Positions 41,444-50,448 of a stretch of DNA of 50,813 nucleotides are shown here, piece by piece. How positions within the stretch are numbered: the first letter of the stretch is position 1; each line of letters opens with the position of its first letter. Location of the stretch: NCBI GenBank assembly GCA_016218155.1, contig JACREQ010000055.1, positions 1-50,813 of the forward strand. Direction: 5' to 3'. Below the pieces are notes generated by a model. That model saw only the letters and a list, made by a program, of their open reading frames with translations. It ran no database searches and was not told the DNA's origin. The DNA is from Bacteroidia bacterium. GTDB lineage: Bacteria; Bacteroidota; Bacteroidia; Bacteroidales; GWA2-32-17. Made by a program: the position numbers and the translations under genes.

Positions 41444-41996
41444 TATTTACTATTTCAACTTTTTCTTTTTTTAATTCTAATAACTTTGTTCTAAGAAGTT
41501 TTCTGGCTCGCGAATATTGAGATTTAGATGTTGTAACATCAATACCCATCATTTGTGCAATTTCTTTATGTTGAAAACCTTCAATAGCAAACATATTAAA
41601 AACCATTCTGTATCCGGGAGGAAGTTCTTGTACTACTTTTAACAGTTCTTCCAACGAAAATTCGTGTTCAACATTACCAGTTTCAAAATCTGTTTCGTTA
41701 ACATCATCAATAGATTGTTTATAATAATGCTTAAGATTTTGCCTGTAATTAGTAATTGCAGTATTAATTATTATACGCTTCATCCAGCCTTCAAAAGAAC
41801 CTGATCCTGAATATTGGCTAATTCTGCCAAATATTTTTAAAAATCCATCCTGTAAAATGTCTTCAGCTTCTTGCTTATCTTTAGCATATCTCATGCACAT
41901 TCCTAAAAACTTAGATGCATAAATTTCATATAACATCTTTTGTGTTTTTCGGTTGTTTTTTAAGCAGCCTTCTATTATTTGCTGTTCGCTGAGCAT
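41433..41996 (-). CDS. ECF sigma-70 family RNA polymerase sigma factor
   Basis: The 187-residue protein has region 2 (YASKFLGMCMRYAKDKQEAEDILQDGFLKIF, with the -10 binding helix and GSFEGWMKRIIINTAI) and region 4 (ELPPGYRMVFNMFAIEGFQHKEIAQMMGI, VTTSKSQYSRARKLLR). It is an extracytoplasmic function factor and should direct RNA polymerase to envelope-related genes. A -7 element (42053-42060) lies about 57 bases ahead. It overlaps the downstream barrel protein, its probable regulator, by 11 bases. Confidence 0.93.
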   Translation of the reverse strand: MLSEQQIIEGCLKNNRKTQKMLYEIYASKFLGMCMRYAKDKQEAEDILQDGFLKIFGRISQYSGSGSFEGWMKRIIINTAITNYRQNLKHYYKQSIDDVNETDFETGNVEHEFSLEELLKVVQELPPGYRMVFNMFAIEGFQHKEIAQMMGIDVTTSKSQYSRARKLLRTKLLELKKEKVEIVNNER

Positions 41997-42052
41997 TCTT
42001 TCAGACGTATGTTAGACTGAGTGGTATTTATAAAGGTTGCACATTAATAATA

Positions 42053-42060
42053 CAAATATA
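42053..42060 (-). promoter_or_regulatory. -7 promoter element for the ECF sigma operon
   Basis: On the minus strand this reads TATATTTG, an exact TAnnTTTG match, with a leader of about 50 bases to the sigma start. Confidence 0.5.
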
Positions 42061-42146
42061 ATGAATTTTACGCCTATTGCATATTTAATGCACTTAAAAT
42101 TTGTTTAACTGATGATAAAATGACACATGCACATTATTATGATTGA

Positions 42147-42154
42147 TATTTTTG
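42147..42154 (+). promoter_or_regulatory. -7 promoter element for the SprB-repeat adhesin operon
   Basis: TATTTTTG matches TAnnTTTG. It lies inside the longer open frame (from 42127), so the ATG at 42196 is the probable start. It is divergent from the sigma promoter, 86 bases apart. Confidence 0.5.
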
Positions 42155-42195
42155 TTTTGTTGTTTTTTTTAATAAATTTATGGAAAATTTTGAGC

Positions 42196-45100
42196 ATGCG
42201 TTATATACCATTTCTAATAATGGTTGTTTTATTTGTTAATAATGCATACTGCCAACCAGGGTTTATTGAAAACAAAGGGCAGTGGCATCCAAATGCATTG
42301 TATAAAACCGAACTTCCGGGTGGGGCATTGTTTTTAGAAAAAGATGGATTAACATATAATTTTGTAGACGAAAGGGACATACAACGTTCGCATGCTAACC
42401 AAAATTCAGGAAAAGAGAATATAAATAAAGGAACAGTTCATTTACATAGCTATAAAGTAAAATTCGGAAATACTTTTAAAAATGGTATAGTGGCATCCGG
42501 TAAGCATAATGACTATACAAACTACTTTGTTGGTAACGATACTAAAAAGTGGGTGTCAAAAGCATTAAAATATGATGAAGTAAGTTACAATAACATTTAT
42601 CAGAATATTGATTTTAAAATTTATGTAAATAATGAAAAATCTATTCAATATGATTTTATAGTAAATCCAGGTGGTAATACTGATGACATTAGATTAACGT
42701 ATGAAGGTCAGGAATCATTGTTTGTTGATGCTGACGGATCGTTAACAGTAAAAACAAGTTTTAATAAAATTACAGAATTAAAGCCATTTGCTTATCAGGA
42801 AATAAATGGTAATAAAATTAAAATACCTTGTAAGTTTCTTGTTCGTAGTGGGAATGTTGCATTTCAATTTCCAGAAGATTATAATCATAATTATCCTTTA
42901 GTAATTGATCCTGTGCTGGTATTTTCAACATATACAGGTTCTACTTATGATAATTGGGGATTTACGGCTACTTTCGACGAAAAATCTAACGTGTTTTCTG
43001 GTGGTATTTGTTTTAATGTTGGATATCCGGTATCTGTTGGGGCTTATCAGGTTAACTATGGAGGAGGCGAACAGCCACCAGGCTGGACTTATTATCAATA
43101 TGGTTGTGACATTGCCATAATTAAATATGATGCGTCGGGAACACAACGCCTATGGGCAACATATCTTGGAGGCTCCCAAAGTGAAGAATTACCACATAGT
43201 TTGGTTTGTAACAGAAATGATGATTTAGTTATTTTTGGAACCACTGGTTCAGGCGATTTTCCAACAACAGCAAATGCTTATGATAACTCTTTTAATGGTG
43301 GAGATAGTGTAACTTATGATAATGCAATAGTTTTTGGCAATGGGATAGATATTTTTGTTTCAAAATTAAGTTACGATGGCTCACAACTCTTAGGTTCAAC
43401 ACTTATGGGTGGATCAGCTAATGATGGATTTAATTTTCGCCAGTATTATAATTTGATGGAAGGAAATGGTGCCCTTTATTACAATTATGCTGACGGTGCA
43501 AGAGGAGAAGTAATATGCGATGGAGCTGGAAATATTTATGTAGGTACATGTACTTTTTCGAGCAATTTTCCTGTTACTACAGGTAGTTTTAATACAGCAT
43601 ACAGTGGAAATCAGGAAGGTGTAGTTTTTAAATTTAATCCCGATTTATCCCAGTTAATGTGGAGCAGTTATTTTGGAGGAAGTAATGATGATGCAATTTA
43701 TTCACTTGATTTAGATTTTAACGGTGATGTTTATATAGGTGGTGGAACCAATTCTATAAATATTCCGACTACTGGTGGAGTTTATCAGCCACTTGCACTA
43801 GGTGGAACAGCTGATGGTTTTTTTGCACATATTTCTGCAAACGGATCATCATTAATAAAATCGTCATATTTTGGTTCTTCACTTTACGATCAGGTATATT
43901 TTGTTAGAGTTGACAAATTATTAAATGTTTATATAACAGGTCAGACTACTGCTCCGGGAAGTACATTTATTTCAAATGCTGCTTACGGTACACCTAACAG
44001 CGGTCAGTTTATCGCAAAATTTCCGAATAATTTATCTAGTCCGGTTTGGAGTACCGTTTTCGGAACGGGAATAGGTAGGCCAAATATTTCAATTACTGCT
44101 TTCTCTGTTGATTATTGTAATCGTATTTATCTTGCAGGATGGGGAAGAGAATGGGCAGGTTATGGTGGAATAACATCATGGTCAAATATTCAGGGAACAA
44201 AAAATATGGATATTACTTCAAATGCATATCAATCTGTTACTGACGGGCAGGATTTTTACTTAATGGTAATGGCTGACGATGCTTCACACTTGGAATATGC
44301 AACTTATTTTGGCGAACAACATGGTACAGGAAACTGTGGCTATGATCATGTTGACGGAGGTACTAGTAGATTTGATAAAAGAGGATATATTTATGAATCA
44401 GTTTGCGCAAGCTGTGGTGCATGTAGCACTTTTCCAACCTCACCAAATCCAGGTGCCTGGTCTAATATAAATGCATCAACCAATTGTAATAATGCAGTTT
44501 TTAAATTCAGCTTTGAATTACCCTTAACAATTGCTGAGTTCTCAGCCAACCCCGTTTGTGTAAATGAACTGGTTCAGTTTGATAATACAAGTCAGCTGGC
44601 AACAAACTATCTGTGGGACTTTGGCGATGGAGATACTTCTTCTGTATTTGAACCAACACATGTATATAGTGCACCTGGAACTTATAACGTTACATTAATT
44701 GCATCTCATCCAACGTCATGTAATTTAGCAGATAGTATTACAAGAACAATAGTAGTTGAACAACTTTTAATTAATACTAATGATGCTGCAATATGTAATG
44801 GAAATAGTGCTTCTATTAATGCAAGTGTAACAGGAGCAATGTCAAGTTTAACATATTTATGGTCAACTAATATAAATTTTACTAATATTTTAAATTCTAA
44901 TCATTCTGTAAGTAACTTGAATGTAAATCCAACCCAAACAACTACTTATTATATTCATGTTTCTTCTCAGCTTTGTGATGTAATAGATTCTGTAATTGTT
45001 TTTGTAAACCCTGTTGGGTTAACAATGAGTCCTGATACGGCAGTTTGTACCGGAAGTCAGATATCAATTCATGCATATAGCAGTGTTCCCGGCGACACAT

Positions 45101-46920
45101 TATCATATACATGGTGGCCAACATCAAGTATAATTTCTGGTCAGGGAACATCAGAATTACAAGTGTTGCCTCCAACAAATACAATGTATTATGTTTCTGT
45201 AACAAATCAGCATAATTGCACCAGAATAGATTCAATTAATGTAATAGTAGATCAATTTACATTAAGCCCCGGAGCGGTAACAAATGTCAGGTGTTATGGT
45301 TTATGTAATGGCTCATTAACTGTTTATGCAAATAATGGAATGAATCCATATACTTTTGATTGGAGTAACGGAGATACATCTTCAGTAATTAATAACCTTT
45401 GTCCAAATAATTATACAGTAACTGTTACTGATGCTATTGGATGTAGTCATGTTTTACCATTTACAATTACTGAACCTCCTCAATTAAATGCAATTATTTC
45501 AAGTTTATCAACGGCATCTTGTGATCCGGTTCATCCAAATACTGGTTCAGCTGTAGTTACACCCTCCGGTGGTGTACCAAATTATTCTTATATATGGAAT
45601 ATTCCTCAACAGGATTCATTAATTACTAATCTTTTTGTTGGTATATACCATGTAACAGTAACTGATGCAAATAATTGCAGTACAATTTTAACAACTAATA
45701 TTGTAGATCAGTCAAACCTAGCAATTTCCGCTACTACGCAAATGACACAATGCTATGGTACATGTGATGGTAATGCAACATCAAGTATTACAAGTTCAGG
45801 AGTACCACCATATTCATATTTGTGGAGTACTGGAAGTACAACTCCACAGATTTTAAATTTATGTTCGGGTTATTATATTATTTCTATTACAGATGCTGAT
45901 TTTTGTGTAAGGGTACAAAGTGTTTTTGTTAATCAGCCCGATTCATTAAATTCAAAAATCACAACACCGGGAATAAACTGTTTTGGTGGAACTACTTCAG
46001 CAACTGGTTCTGTAATACATGGAGGAACGGCTCCTTACACTTATAGCTGGAGCACAAGCCAGACAGGTCCAACTATTACAGGTTTAACACCTGGCGGATA
46101 TTGGCTTTATGTTTTAGATGCACATAACTGTCCTGATACTGCATATATAAATATTACACAACCGGCATTATTAACATATGATACAACAATTACTCCTGTT
46201 GCTTGTGCGGTTGCATGTAATGGAACAATACAACTTCCGGTTTATGGAGGCACTTTACCTTATCAGTTTAACTGGAGTAATGGTTCACATTCATATTCCT
46301 TATCAGAATTATGTGCAGGTAATTATAATGTAACTGTTACTGATGCTAAAGGTTGTACATTTATTGATGATTTTCAGGTAGGGATTTCAGATTATTTGCC
46401 TGTTGTTGATGCAACAACTAATGATAATATTATTTATGAAGGACAAAGCACACAACTTTTTGCTATTGCTAATTCAAATTATCAATTTTCATGGTCACCT
46501 TCTGGATCTATAAATGGCATTCATTTGCAAAATCCAATAGCTAGCCCAACTCAATCTATAACTTATCAGGTAATTGTTCAGGATAGTTATGGCTGTAGCA
46601 ATACTGATACTGTTTCAATAATTGTAATGGATGTTATATGTGGTGAACCATATATTTATATTCCAAATGCATTTACTCCAAACAATGACGGACAGAATGA
46701 TAAACTATATGTAAAAGCTGATATTGCTTCTGAGCTTTATTTTGCAATATATGACAGGTGGGGAGAAAAGGTTTTTTCGACAACTGATTCACATTATGGT
46801 TGGGATGGAATTTACAAAGGAAAGGTTTTAGATCCTGCTGTATTTGTATATTATTTAAAAGTTACTTGTATAAATAATTTACAATTTGAGAAAAAGGGAA
46901 ATATTACACTAATAAGGTAA
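42196..46920 (+). CDS. Giant T9SS type B adhesin with SprB repeats and PKD domain
   Basis: From the ATG at 42196 (MRYIPFLIMV, signal to YCQ) the protein is 1574 residues. N-terminal part (about 20-235) is the DUF7948-type domain (GFIENKGQWHPNAL, DFIVNPGGN). Next is an SBBP beta-propeller-like region (about 240-770) with repeated LGGSQSEE/YFGGSNDD/FGSSLYDQ motifs. A PKD domain follows (YLWDFGDGDTSS, about 810). Then Ig-like segments, and five SprB repeats (about 1025-1395; CYGLCNGSLTV, CYGTCDGNATS, CFGGTTSATGS, ACNGTIQLPVYGG). The CHU_C type B sorting domain ends it (PNAFTPNNDGQNDKL, WDGIYKGK, GNITLIR). It resembles gliding or attachment adhesins such as SprB. PorP/SprF follows 2 bases later. 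Confidence 0.93.
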   Translation: MRYIPFLIMVVLFVNNAYCQPGFIENKGQWHPNALYKTELPGGALFLEKDGLTYNFVDERDIQRSHANQNSGKENINKGTVHLHSYKVKFGNTFKNGIVASGKHNDYTNYFVGNDTKKWVSKALKYDEVSYNNIYQNIDFKIYVNNEKSIQYDFIVNPGGNTDDIRLTYEGQESLFVDADGSLTVKTSFNKITELKPFAYQEINGNKIKIPCKFLVRSGNVAFQFPEDYNHNYPLVIDPVLVFSTYTGSTYDNWGFTATFDEKSNVFSGGICFNVGYPVSVGAYQVNYGGGEQPPGWTYYQYGCDIAIIKYDASGTQRLWATYLGGSQSEELPHSLVCNRNDDLVIFGTTGSGDFPTTANAYDNSFNGGDSVTYDNAIVFGNGIDIFVSKLSYDGSQLLGSTLMGGSANDGFNFRQYYNLMEGNGALYYNYADGARGEVICDGAGNIYVGTCTFSSNFPVTTGSFNTAYSGNQEGVVFKFNPDLSQLMWSSYFGGSNDDAIYSLDLDFNGDVYIGGGTNSINIPTTGGVYQPLALGGTADGFFAHISANGSSLIKSSYFGSSLYDQVYFVRVDKLLNVYITGQTTAPGSTFISNAAYGTPNSGQFIAKFPNNLSSPVWSTVFGTGIGRPNISITAFSVDYCNRIYLAGWGREWAGYGGITSWSNIQGTKNMDITSNAYQSVTDGQDFYLMVMADDASHLEYATYFGEQHGTGNCGYDHVDGGTSRFDKRGYIYESVCASCGACSTFPTSPNPGAWSNINASTNCNNAVFKFSFELPLTIAEFSANPVCVNELVQFDNTSQLATNYLWDFGDGDTSSVFEPTHVYSAPGTYNVTLIASHPTSCNLADSITRTIVVEQLLINTNDAAICNGNSASINASVTGAMSSLTYLWSTNINFTNILNSNHSVSNLNVNPTQTTTYYIHVSSQLCDVIDSVIVFVNPVGLTMSPDTAVCTGSQISIHAYSSVPGDTLSYTWWPTSSIISGQGTSELQVLPPTNTMYYVSVTNQHNCTRIDSINVIVDQFTLSPGAVTNVRCYGLCNGSLTVYANNGMNPYTFDWSNGDTSSVINNLCPNNYTVTVTDAIGCSHVLPFTITEPPQLNAIISSLSTASCDPVHPNTGSAVVTPSGGVPNYSYIWNIPQQDSLITNLFVGIYHVTVTDANNCSTILTTNIVDQSNLAISATTQMTQCYGTCDGNATSSITSSGVPPYSYLWSTGSTTPQILNLCSGYYIISITDADFCVRVQSVFVNQPDSLNSKITTPGINCFGGTTSATGSVIHGGTAPYTYSWSTSQTGPTITGLTPGGYWLYVLDAHNCPDTAYINITQPALLTYDTTITPVACAVACNGTIQLPVYGGTLPYQFNWSNGSHSYSLSELCAGNYNVTVTDAKGCTFIDDFQVGISDYLPVVDATTNDNIIYEGQSTQLFAIANSNYQFSWSPSGSINGIHLQNPIASPTQSITYQVIVQDSYGCSNTDTVSIIVMDVICGEPYIYIPNAFTPNNDGQNDKLYVKADIASELYFAIYDRWGEKVFSTTDSHYGWDGIYKGKVLDPAVFVYYLKVTCINNLQFEKKGNITLIR

Positions 46921-46922
46921 TT

Positions 46923-47933
46923 GTGGGAAGAATTTATTTAACACTTATTTTCTTAATTATTTTAGCTCTAAAGTCTGTAGCTCAGGATATTCATTTTTCA
47001 CAGTCAGACTTATCTCCAATAAATTTAAATCCTTCTTTATCAGGCAAGTTTAATTCTGATTATCGTCTTCACTTGAATCAACGAACACAATGGAGAAGTG
47101 TAACAGTTCCATATCGAACATTTTCTGCTTCTTTTGATGCTGCATTAAGAAAATTTCCCATTCCGGGATATTTTGGTGCTGGTATAGTTTTTAATACAGA
47201 TAAAGCTGGTGATGGTGATTTTGGAACAAATCAGGCAAAACTTGCAATTGCATATCATTATAATTTTAAGAGTGATACTAACCTATTTGTTTCAATTGGC
47301 TTTGATTTTGCTTATAATCAGCATTCTGTAAATTATTCAAAGTTTTATTTTGGAAATCAGTATAATGGTTATACATACGATCCTAACCTGTTAAATGGAG
47401 AAACTTTTCCTTCTGATAATATGCATTATTTAGATGGCTCTTTAGGGTTGTCTGTAAATTATAAATATAAGAATGTTCCTATTGAAGCCGGTGTAGCTTT
47501 TCATCATCTGAATAAGCCCAAACAATCTTTTTTTGAGCAGTCTGCCGTAAATCTTGATAGTAAATTTGATCTTCATGCATCTGCTGATTTTACAATTAAC
47601 GAAAAAACAGTGCTTCTTCCAACAATCTTTTGGTTTAGACAAGGAAAATTTAACGAACTAAATATTGGTGGGTTATTTCAAAAAAAGCTTAACAGTGTAG
47701 CTTTTCGATCAGTATATTTTGGAGGTTGGTATAGATTAAAGGATGCAGGAATTGTCTGCTTTGCTTTCGATTATCAGAATTTCAGAATAGGGGTAAGCTA
47801 TGATATTAATGTTTCTTCATTAAAAGTAGCCAGCGGAGGAAGAGGAGGATTGGAGTTATCATTAAGATATATTTTGGGAAACCCTGATAAAACTATTATT
47901 CCAGGAAAACATATTTGTCCGCCTTATATATAA
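46923..47933 (+). CDS. PorP/SprF family T9SS outer-membrane protein
   Basis: The 336-residue protein has a signal peptide (GRIYLTLIFL to SVAQ) and then the family start DIHFSQSDLSPINLNPSLSG, with outer-membrane strands to RYILGNPDKTI. PorP/SprF proteins dock type B cargo such as SprB to the T9SS and cell surface. The start codon is GTG (46923-46925), as no ATG occurs before the signal peptide. Its place 2 bases after the adhesin supports a dedicated partnership. The next gene begins 4 bases on. Confidence 0.92.
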   Translation: MGRIYLTLIFLIILALKSVAQDIHFSQSDLSPINLNPSLSGKFNSDYRLHLNQRTQWRSVTVPYRTFSASFDAALRKFPIPGYFGAGIVFNTDKAGDGDFGTNQAKLAIAYHYNFKSDTNLFVSIGFDFAYNQHSVNYSKFYFGNQYNGYTYDPNLLNGETFPSDNMHYLDGSLGLSVNYKYKNVPIEAGVAFHHLNKPKQSFFEQSAVNLDSKFDLHASADFTINEKTVLLPTIFWFRQGKFNELNIGGLFQKKLNSVAFRSVYFGGWYRLKDAGIVCFAFDYQNFRIGVSYDINVSSLKVASGGRGGLELSLRYILGNPDKTIIPGKHICPPYI

Positions 47934-47937
47934 ATAA

Positions 47938-49866
47938 ATGAGAAGAGGATTATTTTTATTGTTGTTTGTAGTATTCTTGATTAATGTTGTTGAGGCACAG
48001 TCAATAAGGCAACTGGTTCATCGTGGCAACAAAGCTTTTAATTCTGAAAATTTTGAAGCAGCAGTTTTTTTCTATAATAAGGCAATACAAGTTAGTGAAA
48101 CCCCACTCTTAGCATGGAAACTTGCTGAGTCAGCAAGAATGAACAGGGATTACCAACTTGCAGATAAATGGTATCATTTTGTAGCCGAACGTGAAATTAA
48201 AAAATATCCTCTTGCAACCTTTTGGATGGGAACAGTTGAAAAAAGCATGGGTTCTTATCAGAAAGCACAACTAAACTTTAGAAAGTATTTTAATGCAAAC
48301 ATAAAAACTAAAGACTATTTTACAGAAAAAGCCAGACACGAAATAACCTCGTGTGAGAATGCATTGTTCTTAACATTTGATCCTGTTGATACGCCTTTTA
48401 ATAGAATGGATTCAACTTATAATAGTGCATATAGTGAGTTTCAGATTGCTGATTTTGGTGATACATTAAAATATATTTCTGCATTAAGACCTGAATCAAC
48501 ATCTGATAGTTTGAATTATTTTTCAAGAATTAAGTCATATATAATAAAGGATAGCACACAAAATATTTTATTACTTGACACCAATATTAATATTCCTAAT
48601 AAAAATATTTCAAGCTTTACATTTATACCAAAATCTAATAAAATAATATTTGCAGCTTGTGATAGGAAGCCAGGTAAGTACAAATGTCAGTTATATCAGT
48701 CAGAGAAGCTTGCTAATCAATGGTTGCAACCGACAATATTAAGCAAGACTATAAATGCAGAAGGTTATTCAACAACAAATCCATGTTTTGCAAATACACA
48801 CCAGGGAAGTTATCTGATATTCGCTTCTGATAGGACTGGTAGTATTGGAAAGCTAGATTTATGGTATAGTAAAATAGATAGTTTGGGAACATTTAACGAA
48901 CCGGTAAACTTTGGAAAAAATATTAATAGCATCGACGATGAGTGTACTCCTTTTTATGATGATAAAACACAAACATTGTTTTTCGCAAGTGAATGGTTTG
49001 ATAATCTTGGTGGAACTGATATCTTTTCAGTTCAGGGAAATCTAGTTCAGATGAAATATCCACAAAATATAGGATTTCCACTGAACTCTTCTAGTTATGA
49101 TGTTTTTTACAATATCTCATCCGATAGAAGTAATGCATATTTCTCCTCTAATAGAACTTTAGATAAAGCTGCTTCAACAGCTGGATGTTGCAACGATTTA
49201 TTTCAAATAACGCTGCCAAAACCAAAGATAGACTCGGTTCCAGATGTAAAACTTGAAACTAAGCTTATGCAGAAATCAGTAGAACTAATTCCTATTTCAT
49301 TGTTTTTCCATAATGACGAACCAAATCCAAAAACTTGGGATACCACAACCAATATTAATTATGCTACATCTGCAGAAAATTATCTTTTACTAAAAAACAA
49401 CTATCTGGATACGTGGTCTCAGAATTTAAAAGATGAAGCAAAAGATAAGGCTATGGTTGAAATTGAAGGTTTTTTTATTGATAGTGTGGAAAAGAATTTC
49501 AATAAGCTTATAAAGTTTTCTCAATTAATGGAACAATTACTGTCTATTGGACAGAATATTGAAATTACAATTAAGGGATTTGCAAGCCCTCTTAATAGTA
49601 ATGCATATAATATTAATCTGTCGAAGAGAAGAATACAGAGTCTTGTAAACTTCTTCAACGAATATAAAGATGGAGTATTTGTACAATATATTAATGGGAC
49701 AAATTCTAATGGAGCAAAGTTAAATATTAAACGAGAGGCATTTGGAGAAGAAATGGTTGTTACGGGAGTAAGTGATAATTTAAATGATGTTCGGAACTCA
49801 GTTTATAGCCCCTCGGCTGCGTGTGAAAGAAAAATTGCTGTCATTGCAGTTTCATTTACCAAGTAA
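47938..49866 (+). CDS. OmpA-family TPR/PD40 protein of the T9SS surface module
   Basis: The 642-residue protein has a signal peptide (MRRGLFLLLF to VEAQ), TPR repeats (about 22-140; GNKAFNSENFEAAVFFYNKA, DYQLADKWYHFVA), a PD40/WD40-like propeller (about 150-420; SYLIFASDRTGSIGKLDLW, GGTDIFSV, YFSSNRTLD) and an OmpA-like peptidoglycan-binding end (about 520-642; IEITIKGFASPLNSNAYNI, LSKRRIQSL). This layout is like PorE and similar T9SS-linked proteins that fix the complex to peptidoglycan. The usual NxxLSxxRA is changed to NINLSKRRI. It closes the adhesin-PorP-OmpA operon. Confidence 0.87.
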   Translation: MRRGLFLLLFVVFLINVVEAQSIRQLVHRGNKAFNSENFEAAVFFYNKAIQVSETPLLAWKLAESARMNRDYQLADKWYHFVAEREIKKYPLATFWMGTVEKSMGSYQKAQLNFRKYFNANIKTKDYFTEKARHEITSCENALFLTFDPVDTPFNRMDSTYNSAYSEFQIADFGDTLKYISALRPESTSDSLNYFSRIKSYIIKDSTQNILLLDTNINIPNKNISSFTFIPKSNKIIFAACDRKPGKYKCQLYQSEKLANQWLQPTILSKTINAEGYSTTNPCFANTHQGSYLIFASDRTGSIGKLDLWYSKIDSLGTFNEPVNFGKNINSIDDECTPFYDDKTQTLFFASEWFDNLGGTDIFSVQGNLVQMKYPQNIGFPLNSSSYDVFYNISSDRSNAYFSSNRTLDKAASTAGCCNDLFQITLPKPKIDSVPDVKLETKLMQKSVELIPISLFFHNDEPNPKTWDTTTNINYATSAENYLLLKNNYLDTWSQNLKDEAKDKAMVEIEGFFIDSVEKNFNKLIKFSQLMEQLLSIGQNIEITIKGFASPLNSNAYNINLSKRRIQSLVNFFNEYKDGVFVQYINGTNSNGAKLNIKREAFGEEMVVTGVSDNLNDVRNSVYSPSAACERKIAVIAVSFTK

Positions 49867-50120
49867 ATTCTCTTTTCCAAAATCATTTTTGTAGCTTTTT
49901 TGTAATATTTGTTTTCTAATTAAGCTCTGTTTTTGATAAAAAAAAGAACATAAATTAAGAGGAATACTTAAAACTTGTATGTATTTAGTGTTTGTTTTAA
50001 GACCAAATTAAACTAAAAATAAGAAGGATTTAATAAAATATTGCGATTCCAGTTTTCATTTCTAAAATTATTAGTTCTGTTATAGAGTATTTTAAAACTT
50101 TCTTTTAAAATAAAGTCATA
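49867..50120. other. Gene-free stretch before the rRNA promoters
   Basis: Very AT-rich. No credible gene, tRNA or terminator was recognised. The rRNA promoter block begins at about 50125. Confidence 0.6.
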
Positions 50121-50124
50121 AATG

Positions 50125-50156
50125 TTTGGAGAATTAAATTCCACCCTTTACCTTTG
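50125..50156 (+). promoter_or_regulatory. rRNA promoter P1
   Basis: -33 TTTG (50125-50128) and -7 TACCTTTG (50149-50156) with a 20-base spacer. It is the most upstream and least similar of three promoters. Confidence 0.65.
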
Positions 50157-50211
50157 CATCCTCTTAAAAAAACGTTCTAACAAAATTGTGAAGAAAATAT
50201 TTTCTAAAAAG

Positions 50212-50242
50212 TTTGCAGAGAATAAAAATTAGTTTACCTTTG
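50212..50242 (+). promoter_or_regulatory. rRNA promoter P2
   Basis: -33 TTTG (50212-50215) and -7 TACCTTTG (50235-50242), 19-base spacer, within the first 92-bp unit. Confidence 0.75.
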
Positions 50243-50303
50243 CACTCCCAAAAATTAGAAAAATCGTTCTGATAAAATTGTTAAAAATATTTTCTAAAAA
50301 AAG

Positions 50304-50334
50304 TTTGCAGAGAATAAAATTTGTTTTACCTTTG
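50304..50334 (+). promoter_or_regulatory. rRNA promoter P3
   Basis: -33 TTTG (50304-50307) and -7 TACCTTTG (50327-50334), 19-base spacer, within the second 92-bp unit. The closest promoter to the 16S gene, about 115 bases ahead. Confidence 0.75.
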
Positions 50335-50357
50335 CACTCCCAAAAATTAGAAAAACC

Positions 50358-50370
50358 GTTCTTTGAAAAT
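50358..50370 (+). promoter_or_regulatory. boxA-like antitermination site in the rRNA leader
   Basis: GTTCTTTGAAAAT resembles boxA (E. coli TGCTCTTTAACA), lies in the transcribed leader about 80 bases before the 16S 5' end, and would recruit NusB/NusE. Degenerate copies start the two upstream repeat units. Confidence 0.6.
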
Positions 50371-50448
50371 ATTGAAAAGGAAAATTTGAGGTAAGTAATT
50401 GTTAATTCTAATAGAGAAATTAATCTTGAGTAATATTTAACTCTTTAT

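Larger units (their letters stand above)
50173..50356 (+). repeat. Two exact-period 92-bp tandem repeats carrying rRNA promoters
   Basis: CGTTCT recurs at 50173, 50265 and 50357, and the -7 boxes at 50235 and 50327, all exactly 92 bp apart. Each unit contains a boxA-like CGTTCT-NNN-AAAATTG start, an A-rich tract with ATTTTCTAAAAA, and the promoter GTTTGCAGAGAATAAAA...TTTACCTTTGCACTCCC. Confidence 0.85.

Noticed and set aside
42127-42195. Upstream start for the SprB-repeat adhesin
   Set aside because: It includes the -7 box and places a second hydrophobic segment before the signal peptide; 42196 gives a normal signal sequence.
50125-50360. Short regularly spaced repeats as a CRISPR array
   Set aside because: The period is 92 bp, the units carry promoter motifs and boxA and lead into 16S rRNA; there are no cas genes.
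1-50448. tRNA genes in the larger gaps
   Set aside because: No cloverleaf-like sequence with a T-loop GTTCGANTC and matching acceptor stem was noticed by eye.
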